A stretch of 64,000 nucleotides of DNA, from positions 11,724,001-11,788,000 of the forward strand of contig NC_133026.1 in assembly GCF_048771995.1 (NCBI RefSeq). The letters are read 5' to 3'. Shown here piece by piece: positions 10,570 to 23,462 of the stretch. The position numbers were made by a program, and so were the translations under genes. Every line of letters starts with the position of its first letter. Position 1 is the first letter of the stretch. The DNA comes from Taeniopygia guttata. Taxonomy: Eukaryota > Chordata > Aves > Passeriformes > Estrildidae. The notes beneath the pieces were generated by a model that was given only the letters and a program-made list of their open reading frames with translations, was not told where the DNA came from and did no database searches.

Positions 10570-13430
10570 TGATAAATAATTTCTCCTTCTACTCTAACTG
10601 TACTTAGAAGTACATTTTACTACTGCACTACACCCTCCACCCCCCCCCAAGTTATGATAGAATAATTAAGTATAATTCTGTACCTGATCTGCATAGTTCT
10701 GTATGTAATAACCAAGATAGACTGTGTGTATTTGTGGGAAGAGAAAATGAGTTTAAAATTAATTTTTTCTCATCAAAAATCTGGATAAAGACTGTCACTA
10801 TTATTCAGAAATTCAGATTTCTGAAGGATTTCACACTTCTATACCACCAAGAAGGCTGTGAGACATTAAATTAACAGTGTGCAAGAGACAAAGAATAAGA
10901 CAAAGAATAAAGGCCTGTTCTTGAAAGTTCATTGTATTATTGATAATAAATTACCTACAGCATTAGATCTCATGTCACCTTGTGTTTGAGATCATCACAA
11001 TGGACTGTTGGCAGCAACTTACTCTGCCAACCTAGGCAAATTAAGAATGGAAGCAGATATTTGTCCCATTTTACAGCTGGAGAAATCAAAGGACAGATAA
11101 TTGTTAGGTTGTTTTTCTTTTTTTTAATAATTGCCTGAAATAATAATTAGGGAAGTGACAGAAGTGAGAGTGTATTTTATAAGCATATTTTTATCCCTGC
11201 TCTCATTCAGTTGTTCTTCTATTTGAAGAAGAACCTAAACACTGACCTAAGCCTCTGCTTCACCATCATCCACAGCTCCTTTTCACACCATCCCAAAGCC
11301 CTGACCTTGCTGTGTTACACAACTCCCCCTTCTGCCCTTTCACATTACTCAACCTGTTTTAAACCACATGCCCACATTTTTAGCTTTGAATCATCTTTCC
11401 TCAGGTACAAAATGGAGGAGTGCATGAACTCATTAATTTTTAGATTATTAGAAAGTCTTTATATTAATCTTCCCATCTTCTCCTCCCACATTCTCACACA
11501 TATTCATCCTGGGGAGACATAGTCCCAGCAAGAAGCTATAAATATTCCATTTACTTATGACACACGTTACATTTAATTTCTGAAAGCAATCAGAAAATAG
11601 GAAAATCAGATTATTTAACTTCTTTTAGCATTGATAGGAACACATTATTCATTAAAAGAAGCTTTTCTACAGTGGGCATGTGAATCTGTAAAAAATATTA
11701 TTTTAATAGCATATTATTTAATGCCTGACAACAATAGGACTCTGATAGCATATGAACAATAGTAAATGAGCTCATAAATTCTCAAAGTTTTTACACAAAG
11801 AATAACAAATTGTTTCAGAATGATGGTAAAACTATATGGTTTTATCAGAAAATTAATCTTTATTGAATATTTTTGTGCTCTACCTAGGTGATAGTAGCTT
11901 AAAAATCTGAGTGGAATAGAAAGAGGGAAATTCTCTTCATATTTATTAGAAATTCTGTTTTACGAACAACGGAAAATTAAAGGATCACTTTATCCAGAAC
12001 AGACAAAGAATGGAAGAAACAGCACATTGTTCCATTCCAACTATTTCTTGGTTTGGAGAAATCATGCTGTAGAAATGTGGTGGATTACAATACAGTTTGT
12101 GCTTTATCAGCTGGTTGTGTCAGTTTAAGTAATAATTACTATGGTGGCTTTATTTCATTATTTTGCCATATTTGTAGTGCAAAATGCCAATACTTCTTTA
12201 TTTGAAGCTTTGAGCTTCTACAGGGTAACAACAACTTGTCAAGCCAAGTGGAGACATAAAAAGCAAAAGGCTGCACATATAGTTCCTAAACCCTCATTAA
12301 GACTTTTATTTATTAAAGATTGTAGTCTCTGTGTGTTTGTGACTTTGAGGAACACTAAGGTAACACTTCTGGCTCCTTCTTATTGCTGATCTCACTAGTT
12401 CAGTGGTTGGGGTTTCACTCAATGGATGGGAAAAGGCATGTGAGATCTGCTCCTAACAAACAGCTGAATGCTGGTTATGTCATTAAGATTTTATCTGTGC
12501 AAACAAAAATGCAGATTCTGAGCCTTAGCATATTTTCCTACCACAGAAAGTCTAAAATGATGCAGCATTTTATGCCTGGTATTGAGCTAAATGCAAGGCA
12601 GAAAAATAATAAAAATTTTGACCTTCCTATACTAATATTCCAGTTTCCAGATTAAGGACAGCATAAGGGAAATGCAGAGAAGGTATTTCAGGATGGTCTT
12701 TTTTCCATTTCTTTCATCTTTGTGAATAAAATAGTTTGTATTTTGTGCTTAAAACAGAAATTTTCAAACATTCCAATGATGGAATTTTTTTACTAAAATA
12801 TTATTTGAGAGAGATGAAAGCTTTTGTCATGAGCAGATCAATTTTAACAGCTTTTAAATAATTAAATGGAAACCATATTCTTATGCTAAATTAGAAATTA
12901 TCTTTATTTCAAATGATCATTTGCTACCCTTAAATGACTACGCAGAGTTTTGTCCTTTAATAAGAACTTCCATAAATTCTGAGTTAGGCATAATAGGCCT
13001 CTTAAAGATGTTCATTTAAAAACAAAAGAGAAGATGTAATGTACTGTGGAAACACACTTAGGAAATAAAACTAATATTCTAAATCACTTATTAAGTTATT
13101 TATCTGAATTGAATATTTAAGTATTTTGCTTTCTTATAAATTAAATAAAAGATAAATTTTAAGTATGCTTTTATATTAATCCAGATGCAGACTTGTAAAT
13201 CATTGATAGCTGTGAGTGACAGGTACAATTCTCATATTCCACTTGTTTTTAAGGAACATTCAGTCTTTTAAAAAAGGTTGTTAAAACTGATGAAAACCAA
13301 TCTATACATTAAAAAAACCTGAACACATCTCTCATTGGACTGATACTCTTTTAAATCAGTGAAGAAAACTTGCACCAAGAAGAACAAAGAAGAGAGTGAA
13401 AATGTTCTTGAGTAGTTTGACCTTCTACCC
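10570..13430. other. Unique AT-rich sequence, no gene seen
   Basis: Apart from a short C run at about 10639 there is no repeat or RNA gene I can name. The open frames at 11211-11522 and 12141-12655 show no domain and biased composition. Treated as non-coding. Confidence 0.4.
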
Positions 13431-13486
13431 CTTACCATGAGTAATGAATGAGACTCCTCTTACCATGTGTGATGAAGAAGGGCTCA
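13431..13486. repeat. Imperfect 28-bp tandem duplication
   Basis: CTTACCATG starts at 13431 and again at 13459, followed by similar ATGAA-containing sequence in both units. Two diverged copies of a 28-bp unit. Confidence 0.6.
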
Positions 13487-14323
13487 CTGTCATTAGCAGA
13501 GCCTCTCAGAGATGTCTGAGCTGGTTTGACAAAAATGCTTCCAGACTTCTCCAAATTATTCAGTAAATGGTGGTGAAAACCTCCTCTCATTCATTTTCCT
13601 GTCACAAAGAGTGTCACTGATATTTACAGGTGTTATAAGAAGTTACACTGGACAGTCCAGCCCTTAGTTTCACATTATTAATATAATTTCAACAGTTAGA
13701 TCTTTTAAAATATCATGAAAATAGCATGAACATTGTGAAATGTTCAGAACAGATTTATGCAATTTATGAGAAAAAAAGCTTTTTGTTTCTAACTGGTGCC
13801 TCTTCTGTTTGAACATGGTAAAATCCTCCAGGAAGTAGTGTTATAAATATACCAGACCCCATATTTCTAGCATGCACAATTTATACTGGTTTTCACCCAC
13901 ATTCAAGGCTTGGCTGCATTTGGATAGAGCTTTCCCAGGACATTTTCAATCCCTGGAATCATAAGGAAGGCTCTGCTGCAGTTAAAACAAAAGACAGAGA
14001 TGAGCTTAAGCATGGAGGACAGTTGACATCTGAAATGATGGCATGAGATGCAGCTTGGAAAGTATTAGCAGGGGATGCACAGACACAGAAAATGATTCTA
14101 ACACCAGTTAGAATAAAGGGAGCTTGCAGGTTAAAAGGCTTAAAAGTCTATTTTACTAAAAAAGGAATTTTTCTTTGTATTTTAGAGAGAATAAACTTAC
14201 GTATTAGAAAGATAAAAGCAAAAAAGAAAGAGCTTGCCATAAACATGATCACATTTTTCTGCAATATTCAAGATACCATTGCTTCTATAGCATGCTGTAA
14301 TTAATCCTTTCAGGCTCCCCTGT
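13487..14323. other. Unique sequence, no gene seen
   Basis: No recognisable repeat, exon or RNA gene. The frame at 14092-14304 is lysine/isoleucine-rich and looks like chance. Confidence 0.4.
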
Positions 14324-14426
14324 CATAGTTGTATAACATAACTATGGGTTGTCCGTCACCTAATGACTTCTGCAGGTGAGCAATTATTGCAATAATTAAT
14401 ACCTAGAATAATTGCCAGGACAACCC
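14324..14426. repeat. Nested inverted repeats, three-way-junction foldback
   Basis: A 7-bp hairpin (CATAGTT 14324-14330 / AACTATG 14340-14346) abuts a larger foldback. The outer arms are GGGTTGTCC (14346-14354) and GGACAACCC (14418-14426). Inside lie two side-by-side perfect hairpins: TCACCT/AGGTGA (14356-14361, 14374-14379) and GCAATTATT/AATAATTGC (14380-14388, 14407-14415). The junctions are only 1 to 2 unpaired bases. It could be a structured RNA, a cruciform-prone element, or chance in AT-rich DNA. No known family recognised. Confidence 0.6.
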
Positions 14427-17275
14427 TGTATTGTTATTTATAAAGAAAATTTGCTATTTATTGTGTAAATTTTGCATTGTCACTCAAACCCCATACTTGT
14501 ATTATTTCTTTTTTGTATAAAAATTATCTGCATCGTATCACATCCTGCTAAAAAAGAAGATAATTTATTCCAAGGTTCTTCAAATAAACAAATATTTCAG
14601 TGTAAGTGATATCAGAAAGATCATTTGAGGCATGTCAAAATAGAAAATGCAATACTTTACACAAAACTGCAATAACCAGATTGTCTTAGAGTAACAACGG
14701 ATGATGGGAAAATATAAATAAATTGTATATTTGAGATACAAGAGAAAAATATTTGCTACTACATTTGTTTATAAATGTTGCATACAGCTGTAATATGTAC
14801 AGAAGAGTAAATGGTTTTTTCTTCTATATTTTGATTTCAACCAACTCATTCAATTACACTTGGAATGTTGCAGTGTTTTCTTTGATTCTCTTACAGGTTT
14901 TGTATTTCATAATAGACAGAAAGAGGAGACAACAGAAAACAAAGCCATTATTCTCATCTAGCATTCAAGGGTTAATGTTTTAATTGAAAATGAACTTTGA
15001 GGCACCCATCTTTTCTTTATCTTCTCAGACTGTGTCTTGTGTTGGCTGAGGTGCCAGCTCCACCACAAATATTCACAGTTCTCTAAGTAACTTAGTTTTG
15101 CCTTCCCTAAAAGGAAGTCATGCTACTTAAGTCCTTGAAAACTTACAACCTCAATCAGCATTTGATTTCCAACAATAAGAGAGGAATTTAGGACTAACTG
15201 GCTTTTCTTCCAATCTAAGGGGGTTTTATGACACAAAACACATTTCTTACACTTAATTTCCTAGTGTGATAGTATTCCTCTAGCCTTTGCTATTTTAAAG
15301 TTAGCCCACACCTCTGAAAATGGAACCAGAGTCTAAGACAGCCTTCAAAAAAAGAGCTGTTTTCTGTCTTGTCCCTGACCACAGGGCAATGACAAAAAGA
15401 TTTGGGTCTTCCCAGCATGAAGGGTCAAACACCTGAATACTCACATATGCAGAAGGATTGCACTCCTGCATGTGTCTTATCTTTGTGGGCAACATCTTAA
15501 GAATAGTAATGGAAATAGAAAAATCATAAGTAGATCAATGACTTTAGTTGGCACATCTACCTATTAATACAGTGGTGGGCAAAATGTAGATGGTCTAAGA
15601 ATGATCCTCATAAATATTTACCATGCTCAGGGAACATGGCTACAGATATACCCTGTATACCCTGTATGCCAGTTGAACCCTGGTGCTTCATCAGCAGCTG
15701 GTAATGCTGCCAAACACAGAACGTGATTTACATAACATTTTTTTAAATTAATTTTGCTGGCAGCATTTATTATGTTTCCTATGAGACATATCAGTGTATT
15801 ATTGTATTTTTCAAGCTGAATGGATCTCTAGGGATTCAGAAGAGATTCAAACTCTTCCCTACTCATATACAGATTGGGGGATTTTTTTCACTACACAGAG
15901 ATTTTTCTATGTCTCTCAGCTGACCCTCAAGTTATAGCACAAAGGAGTAGCAGATATGTGCAGAACCATACAAAACAAAATTAGATTTAGCTTGGAGCTA
16001 TTTAAGAAATCACACATAAGGCACAGGAAATGTGAATATTAAAGTATAGCAGCCAATCCTGTCTATCATGCCCTGCACAGTCGAGCTGTGTGTTGGATAG
16101 CTTTTAGTCAGGACAAGTCTTTATGACTGGAAGAATAAAACAGCTAAAACAGTTTTTTTGCCATATCAAATTGCCCCTGTTACCCAGTGATTTCAATGGG
16201 ATTTAATTAAGGGATACAGGAAGTTTCACTGCTCCTATTCTACTTTTAGGGTTTTTTGTGTTTATGGAGGTGGCAGAGTTTTAGCAGTTTAGGCTGTCTG
16301 GGAAGTATCCCCAGTGAAATGAAACTTTCATTTCCCACTTTCCCAAATTACAGTTCTCTAAGGGTTATTTACTGCAACACAGATGAGGAAAAAAACAGAT
16401 AAGCACACTAAAAAGCTGGTGTTTGCAACAAAGTGCATTTCTAAGCTAAATCCAACCAAGCATATATTTGAGCAGAACTGTATTTGAGAACAGACCTGTA
16501 TTTTTCTTTCTGACCAATAAGATATATTTATATAGCAGTTTATTAATAATAAGCACCAACCTTTAATAAAAATAATAATAAGCATAATCTTTTATGATTA
16601 TTTTTATCCAGTGTAACTCACTGATGTACTGTTATTTAACACTATAGTAGAATTCTGTTCCCTCTGTACTTTAATCATATGAGAAATTAGATTGAATTTG
16701 CATTTACACAGCAAATTTTATCATGTAAGTTTCCTAATATACTTCAGCTTGATACTGAAGTAAATTGTATTATCCCTAATGGGTCATCAGTTCTGAGGTT
16801 TAGTATTTGATCTTGCTTTATTATCTTCCCTAGCTGTATTCCATACCTAATTTTTTCCTGAAATGAGCATTATTGATTTATTCATTAAATACTGTCAGTT
16901 TGGTGTGAATTTTTCATCCAAGCAGTATGATGAATCCTTTTTAAAATAATGATTATATGCTGTACAAGACTTGAAATACTGTCTTCCTAAGATGGTTTTC
17001 AATGGATTGCAACTAAATACATTGTATACAAAAAACATCTTGTACCCTTTCTGCAAAATGACATCCATTGATTATATCTCCCCCAAAATGGAACAATCAA
17101 TAAATTATTATATTTCTTAAAATTAAGCTCATTTTAGGGTAAAGGATTATTTTCTTGGTTTCATTTGAAGGTGGTGTTTTGCTTATGTACTACTTCAGCT
17201 TAAAAGACAACCTCATATCACAGGTAAGTGGTTAAAAATTTTAGAAATTATTAAAAATGCAAGTTTTATCATGCA
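14427..17275. other. Unique AT-rich sequence, no gene seen
   Basis: No recognisable repeats except a tiny tandem (ACCCTGTAT twice near 15652-15670). No coding or RNA gene signal found by eye. Confidence 0.4.
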
Positions 17276-17405
17276 ACAAACAAACAAACAAAACCCCACA
17301 CCAAACAAAACTATACCAAAAAAAACAACAAAACAAACAAAAAAAAAAGGCCGAAAAAAACCCACAACAAACACACAAAAAAAGAAAACCTCATGAAAAA
17401 CCAAA
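17276..17405. repeat. A-rich, CAAA-rich low-complexity tract
   Basis: About 130 bases of CAAA, CAAAA and CCCACA units on the plus strand, starting with three CAAA repeats. On the minus strand it makes a spurious phenylalanine/valine-rich frame, which I do not call as a gene. Confidence 0.85.
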
Positions 17406-17849
17406 GAAAACAGATTGGGTGAAATGAGGTTCCAGTAATCCAACTAAGTGACATTATATTTTCTTGCAAACCAAGTGAGCATGTCTGGAGACATGAAGGT
17501 TTTGTTAAGAAGCACCTTTCTCATATTATTCCTAAATAATCAAAGAAGTTGATCAAAACCAATTGATTCTGCTACATAAATGTTTATAATTTATCAAAGG
17601 TGTCTAAATTTGAAGAAAATATTGCATTCAAATTCAGCAACAGACAAAAAAGAAAGCATTTCCATAAACCATATAAATATTTTTATATAGTGTGTTGTTT
17701 GATTCAGGACAATGTATTTTCCTTTATTGAAGCACATATACATATTTTCAGAGCATTCCAACCTTAAGCATTTTGTGATTTTATGTACTGGTATTCATCT
17801 AAGGAATCCAAGGTTTTTCAAATGAAACTATGTGGAAATGAAGGAGAAA
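17406..17849. other. Unique AT-rich sequence, no gene seen
   Basis: Nothing recognisable on either strand. Confidence 0.4.
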
Positions 17850-18030
17850 ACCCATCCACATGAAGATGGTTAGGCTGTGGAACAGCCTGAGCTTCCTCCG
17901 GTCCTGACAGTTTTCCCTGAGCAAAAGAATAAAAAAAACTCCTTTGAATTCTGAGGGAGGTGGAGACCACCTGAGCTCCCTTCCAATCTAAATTATTTTA
18001 GATTGGTGGTGATGTGGTGATGTGGTGATG
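17850..18030 (+). mobile_element. Probable worn CR1 3' end with 8-mer tail
   Basis: GATGGTTAGGCTGTGGAACAG resembles the CR1 VVxHWNxLP coding stretch, and GAGCTCCCTTCCAATCTAAAT resembles the last bases before a CR1 tail. This is followed by a perfect 10-bp hairpin (CCAATCTAAA 17983-17992 / TTTAGATTGG 17997-18006). After that comes TGGTGATG repeated exactly three times (18007-18030). CR1 elements normally end in a short tandem 8-mer, so the repeat length fits, although the sequence differs from the usual ATTCTATG type. The middle part is poorly matched. Confidence 0.5.
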
Positions 18031-19406
18031 TTTAATGCATAACTATCAAAATAACAGTATAAATTAACATTTAGACTACGTGTTTCATAGCATTTACTGT
18101 CATAAAGCATCAAAGTATGAGTGACACACAATTTTACCAAGTCTATAATGCTTTTTAGCACATTTGTTAGTATGGAGGTAGTAATTCTTCTCAAAGCCAG
18201 TTGCAGGTGAAAAATACAAAATTGCTTAGTTAAATGTCTTAACTTCTAGAAGTTCATTGTATTAAGAAATAAAAACACTGAAGTGTTAGTAGGAAATGTT
18301 ACCTTCTCAGTAGTATTTAACAACTCTTCATGTGGCCAAACCAAATGAGTAATCAGCTTGTAATTATCTTGCCACAAGGCTATGGAGGTGTACCTTAATC
18401 ACTTTCAGATACTGCTGCCATGAAATAAAGGAAGCAAAATCAGCAGTTCCTGCAATCTAATCCTGTGATATTAATTGCCAAGAATATGTGCCTGACATTG
18501 TTTTCATTTGTTTCTCAGTGAGAGTTTTCTTACCAGCTGCCAGTGAATTCCCTGATTACCAGAGACAGCCTCCAGATGTTCTTCTGTCTTGAGCTGGTTG
18601 TGTCACTAATGGCAAACACAGGAAGGAACTATTCCCTTACACAGAGTGCATTTTAAAACATGCTCAGACATTTCTATTCTCATTTGTTTCCTTCATGGAC
18701 CAGTGGAGCCTGCTTGCTTAGCACAGCAAAAAACAAGTTGCATAGGGCATTCAAGTTAAAAATCATTAGTGTAGCTGTAAAAATTATGAGTTTTTTTTAA
18801 ATATAAGCTAGAAAATATGCAAGTAACAAATAGTACTTTAATCTCTAGAATATTATAACATCTTTTTTTGTCTTTTCTTTTCCCTGAATAATGAGATTCA
18901 AAAACAAACTTTATCTAAAATTCGCCGCACCAAATGTGCCAAAATAAGTATTTTATGAAAAAAGATGTATCATTAAATGTTTTGAAGTTACAAAAAATCA
19001 TATACAAGCTGGGGACACCAGCCTGCATTCCATCATTTTATGTCTAGTACTTTTATTAGCAATGAGCCATGTCACTTTCCATCTTCATTTTGTCTTTCTA
19101 CAAAAAAACTTATAGACAAGCAACACACAACAAAAGGCTGAATGGTGCTGAGTGGTGGCTCCTCAAGTTTCTGAGGAAAAGAGCTTGGAAATCCTCAGCT
19201 GTTGCACAGTGATGTGCACAGTCAGCAGAAAGAGGGGACTTTCTGCAGACTTCAGTAAACACTGCAGCCAGAGAGAAGCAGAATCTCCTTCATTCCTGGT
19301 CACCTTCTGGCCAAAAAACCCCCAAAAAAAACCTGATGATACTTTTCACTGCCAGGCACTGAGAAGATGAAGACAGTTATGAAGATGTGATATGACTTCA
19401 AGAAGA
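18031..19406. other. Unique sequence, possible conserved patch at 18340-18640
   Basis: No repeat or exon recognised. The patch at about 18340-18640 is less AT-biased and carries TAATTATC, TTAATC and ATTAATTG motifs. That is the look of conserved non-coding DNA, but the impression is weak. Confidence 0.3.
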
Positions 19407-19576
19407 AACACACTCACACACACACTCACACACACACTCACACACACGCACACACACACTCACACACACACACACACACACTCACACACACACACACACA
19501 CACTCACACACACGCACACACACTCACACACACTCACACACATGCACACACACACTCACACACACATACACACACT
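19407..19576. repeat. Structured CA microsatellite (CACACACTCA type)
   Basis: About 170 bases of CA repeat with CT, GC and AT variants placed at regular intervals, giving higher-order units such as CACACACTCA. Any open frame through it (threonine/histidine) is an artefact. Confidence 0.97.
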
Positions 19577-19639
19577 TGGATACATGGTCACTGCAAGAAG
19601 AGAGTATGTATGCATTGTCACTGCAATGGAATGAAAGAC

Positions 19640-19810
19640 CAAAGAGTTGAGGCTGGAAAGAGACAAAAAACATCCTAGATCAAATTTCATTTTCAAGTGA
19701 CAAAATTACAGTGGTAGTCCTTATGCAGAACTCCAATTCAGACCATCACAGAGAAACATTGCTCCATGACTTTAGTGCCTTGATGATGAAAAAATTTCAG
19801 AAGTCCAAAT
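19640..19810 (-). mobile_element. Possible ancient CR1 3' fragment
   Basis: GAGGCTGGAAAGAGAC followed by CATCCTAGATCAAA resembles the reversed CR1 3' end (GGTTGGAAGGGACCT ... CATCTAGTCCAA). Further on, AAAAAATTTCAGAAGTCCAAATTAAAC resembles the reversed FFxxxSNLN region. Strongly diverged, and the call depends on short matches only. Confidence 0.4.
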
Positions 19811-19980
19811 TAAACTTTTTGATAGACAGTTCAGGTACATTTGTTTTTATTCTTTTAACTCAAGAAGCTCTCCTTGCTATATAGCTCTCACTTTGATGAA
19901 CCAACTAATATCAAGCTCTAACCCATGTATATTTCTCATTTTGCTAAATTAAAAAAGGTATTGCAGTCTCATTTCTATTC

Positions 19981-20004
19981 TGATCATCCTCATGATCATC
20001 CTCA
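19981..20004. repeat. Exact 12-bp tandem duplication
   Basis: TGATCATCCTCA occurs twice in tandem with no mismatch. Confidence 0.9.
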
Positions 20005-23000
20005 GCTCTTCCTCAAACTCTTAGGCTATAGTTCATCCTTTCTGAGTGTCAGCAGTGATGATCGATTTGAGGTCTCTTTGGTGCCTTTTTCTGCCCTAAA
20101 TTCTTGACTTTGTACTCTTTGTTATTGAATTTACTTTTCTCCTTGCCTTGCTTCCCACTTACTTTTTCTCCTCCAGGTGCCTTATGAAGAAGCTTTTAAT
20201 ATCATTCAGTTTATATATCTGAGTGTAATAAGTTCTTCTCTAAAAGGAAGTCCTCCTAATGAAGAAAGACTTTTAATGGAACAGAAATCAGATGAGCATT
20301 GACTAAACTCATATTAAATAGATAACAGTATATAATAAACGAGGAGATATGTTTAGGCCACAGGAGCAACAGTAAAAGAGAAATCATGTAGAAAAATGGT
20401 GGGATTCTGAAATAACCTACAATCCCAAGCCAGGACAAAAGATTTAAAAATCTAAAACTATTGTGAATTTAAAAATACAAAATAAATACAAATCAAATAA
20501 ATTAAAAATATTTTTAAACTTTCTTTTTTTTTTTAATTTTCAATTTCACATTATTTGTACTGAAGTAATTGTACATTTATCCTAAATTACCAGACTTAGA
20601 GAAAATTGTGATGAAAAGACTTTTCCCCAAGCCTAGTAATTATGACATTATTCTTGGAATTTTCAGAGCTTTTACACAACTAATTTCATATTTTCACTGA
20701 AGTCTCACCCAGAAGCATTTTGGCTTGTCAACAAAGACAAATATAGTTTCTTCCAAAAAATATAGCACAGAGCTAGAAGCTCTGGAAGAAGATTTGTTTT
20801 CATTGTCCAGCACATCAGGCTATGGCAGCCCTTCCCATCTCCATCAGTCCAGTGATAAGGTTTTATCGCTTCCCATGGATGAGTCCTAATGAACACAGAA
20901 TAAGCTTCTCACACATCTCTTCTCAGTCACAGTATGAAATTGAGTCCTTCCTTTTAACCCAAAGAATTAAAACTGCCTAGTGGCCAACTGAGACCCTAAA
21001 TTAAATCTGTATTTAAAAACATTTCCTTTGCATTACTAGCAGTGGAAGACACAGCAATTTGTTCAGGATCATACCTGTGAGATTCCAACAGTTTCCGAAA
21101 ATTGTTAGAGTTCATTAAAACAAAGATTTCTGTAATACATTTTTTTTCTCATTGTGGAGAGTCTCAAGCTGAGCAAATACATTATTAGTCTGGTGTAAGT
21201 TTAAGTGGGTACTTAATAAGGCAGCCAAATCTCCACAAAGATCATGGCAGTCTTATAATTATAATTTAGTCTGAATTGGAAGCCTCCTGCTATTTCCTGA
21301 GATATTTCTTTATTATGTCTGTGACCAAAATCATTAAGGCTGTAGGCACAAATGCCATTAAATGCATGTGTCAAAACACATGTATATATATTGTCTGTAT
21401 TTGCATGCTGAAAGTGAGACTGCTCCATACCCAGATGATTACTAACATGCTCATTTAGTTAATTATGTACTTATTCAGGGTTAGACTCTCAAGGGAAGGA
21501 TGGTGGGTTGCTGTGCTCAGTGCTCTTGGGTGTTGCTGCTTATGGGGCTCCCAAGGCAGGCTGGGCACCCCAGCTCTGCCTACAGTGTGATGGTGCCAGC
21601 CCTGAGGTGCCTCTCAGTGAGTCAGCCAAAGAGTGGCCTGAGCTCAAAAGCAGGAAAAGTCAAAAAGGTCACATCCCACAGGCAAAAATGTGTTCAGCTT
21701 TGAAGAGAGGTGCTTTCTGCAGCCAGTTATTGCAACTGTGGGGCTTCAAAAGCCAAAGCGGGAGGAGTTATTTCTATACACGCTGCTTCATTAATATGGA
21801 TGTCTCCCAGAAAGGCAAGACATGGTCTCAAATCTAACAAAGCAAAACAGATATTTGGGCCCACATCTTGGAATTCAGCATGAGTGGGTTGAAGGATTGT
21901 GTCCACTAACCCTAAGCCCAGGGGATGAACTGCCTGTGCTCCATGGCCCAGGGAAGTACAGAAGACTGAAGGAAACTGAAAATAGTGTTGCCAAGATTTG
22001 AGAAAGCATGTGAGCTGTATCCCCACAAGAGAAGAAAAGACAGACAAAATGCCTTTATTGAGAGAGAGACAATTGTTGGCTCAAGTTTTCAAAAGGAAAA
22101 ATGGAGGTGAAAAGGTAAAAACGCTGAGTGAAAAGAGCACTGAAGGGTGGCATTTCAGTGGCATTGGGGATCAGCCTTTCAGGTACAAGAAAGCTGCAGA
22201 GTAGTTCAGAGGACAAAGTGCCAAACATATGTTTAACAACATCTCTTGGGATTTACCATCAATAATTATATAGTCACTGAGCAGTGTAACTACAGTGTTT
22301 TGTGAATGTTTGCAGATGCTAGAGTCGTAAAAGATTCATACAAATATTAGCTTGAGATAAATGAAGAAGTAATTTAAGATCCTGAGTTTTCCGTCTTTAC
22401 AGTGTGTGCAAAATATTTATTCCATATAATGTGGGTTATTTTTATGACTTGGCAATTGTTCTCTCTTCCTTACCAAATCTGTAACTATTGCATTAATTCT
22501 GCATATTTTCCAGTGCAAACCAAATGAAGGTTAAACCTAACTATTTGCAGGAAAGGAACTTAAAAACCCAAATCCTACCTGGTCAGTACATTGTGCTCTC
22601 AATTTCTTGCCTCTAAATTAGAGGTTTGGTTGCCTGTATATATTTTTTTTTTTTACTTAAAACCTTACTATAGGCAAAAGGAACAAACTTGGTATGTAAA
22701 ACCAATAATTTATTATTATTCTAATCTAGCTAACTGAATGACTTAATCCATTAATAATGATAAGAATACTTATAGCTCAAAACTCATGAAATTAGAGTGA
22801 GGTGTGCACAAACCTTCCAATATCTCCTCCTTTCTTTGACCCTACTTGCATTCCTGCTATAAGCAATGGCACCACTGTATTGACTGGGCTACAAGACTAT
22901 TTTCTGTACTGGCCCTGCAAGGCCTCTTGCAAAACAGCAGATTTATTCTATTGCCATTTTTTCATAGGCCATCCTAATTAATACTTTCATAATCCTGTGT

Positions 23001-23462
23001 CATATGATGCCACCAATAGCTGCACTGGACTAGAGTGAATAATAAATTAGATGAGGGTGAATAAGACTTGTCCAAAACTTGAGAAAAACTACACTATCAC
23101 TGACTTTTCTGAAAATCCATACAATTTCAATTACTAAAATATTTTTATTGATAAGTTTATTATACACAGCTGCCCATATTTAACCTTAAAAACCTTCACT
23201 GGCTTACCTTTTGGCAAATATTTCACCACCTTATCCACAGACACACAGGAACATATGTATAGGATATATGAGAAATTAGTAAACTTAGAAGAACTTATCT
23301 GGGAAAATAAGTAGACAAGCTGTAGGGGATGGTGTTATTATCAGCCTATGTGACAGCCAATGTGCTCAACCATTTGAGCTCCCAATAGCAGCAGCATTCC
23401 CCCATCCCCTTTCTTTGCTTTTCAAACCTGTTTCTTCTGAGCTAAGAGATTCCTGGTGTGTA
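20005..23462. other. Mostly unique sequence, no gene supported
   Basis: The patch 21480-21970 is GC-richer than its neighbours and allows a 109-codon plus frame (21508-21837) and a 106-codon minus frame (21727-22047). Neither shows a recognisable domain, signal or repeat family. The rest is AT-rich without recognisable features. Confidence 0.35.

Noticed and set aside
17213-17443. Minus-strand hydrophobic Phe/Val-rich small membrane protein
   Set aside because: It arises from the CAAA-rich low-complexity tract read in reverse.
18007-18030. Repeat array as a CRISPR
   Set aside because: Three head-to-tail 8-mers without spacers. Clearly a short tandem repeat in a eukaryotic genome.
19392-19634. 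80-codon threonine/histidine repeat protein
   Set aside because: It is translation of the CA microsatellite.
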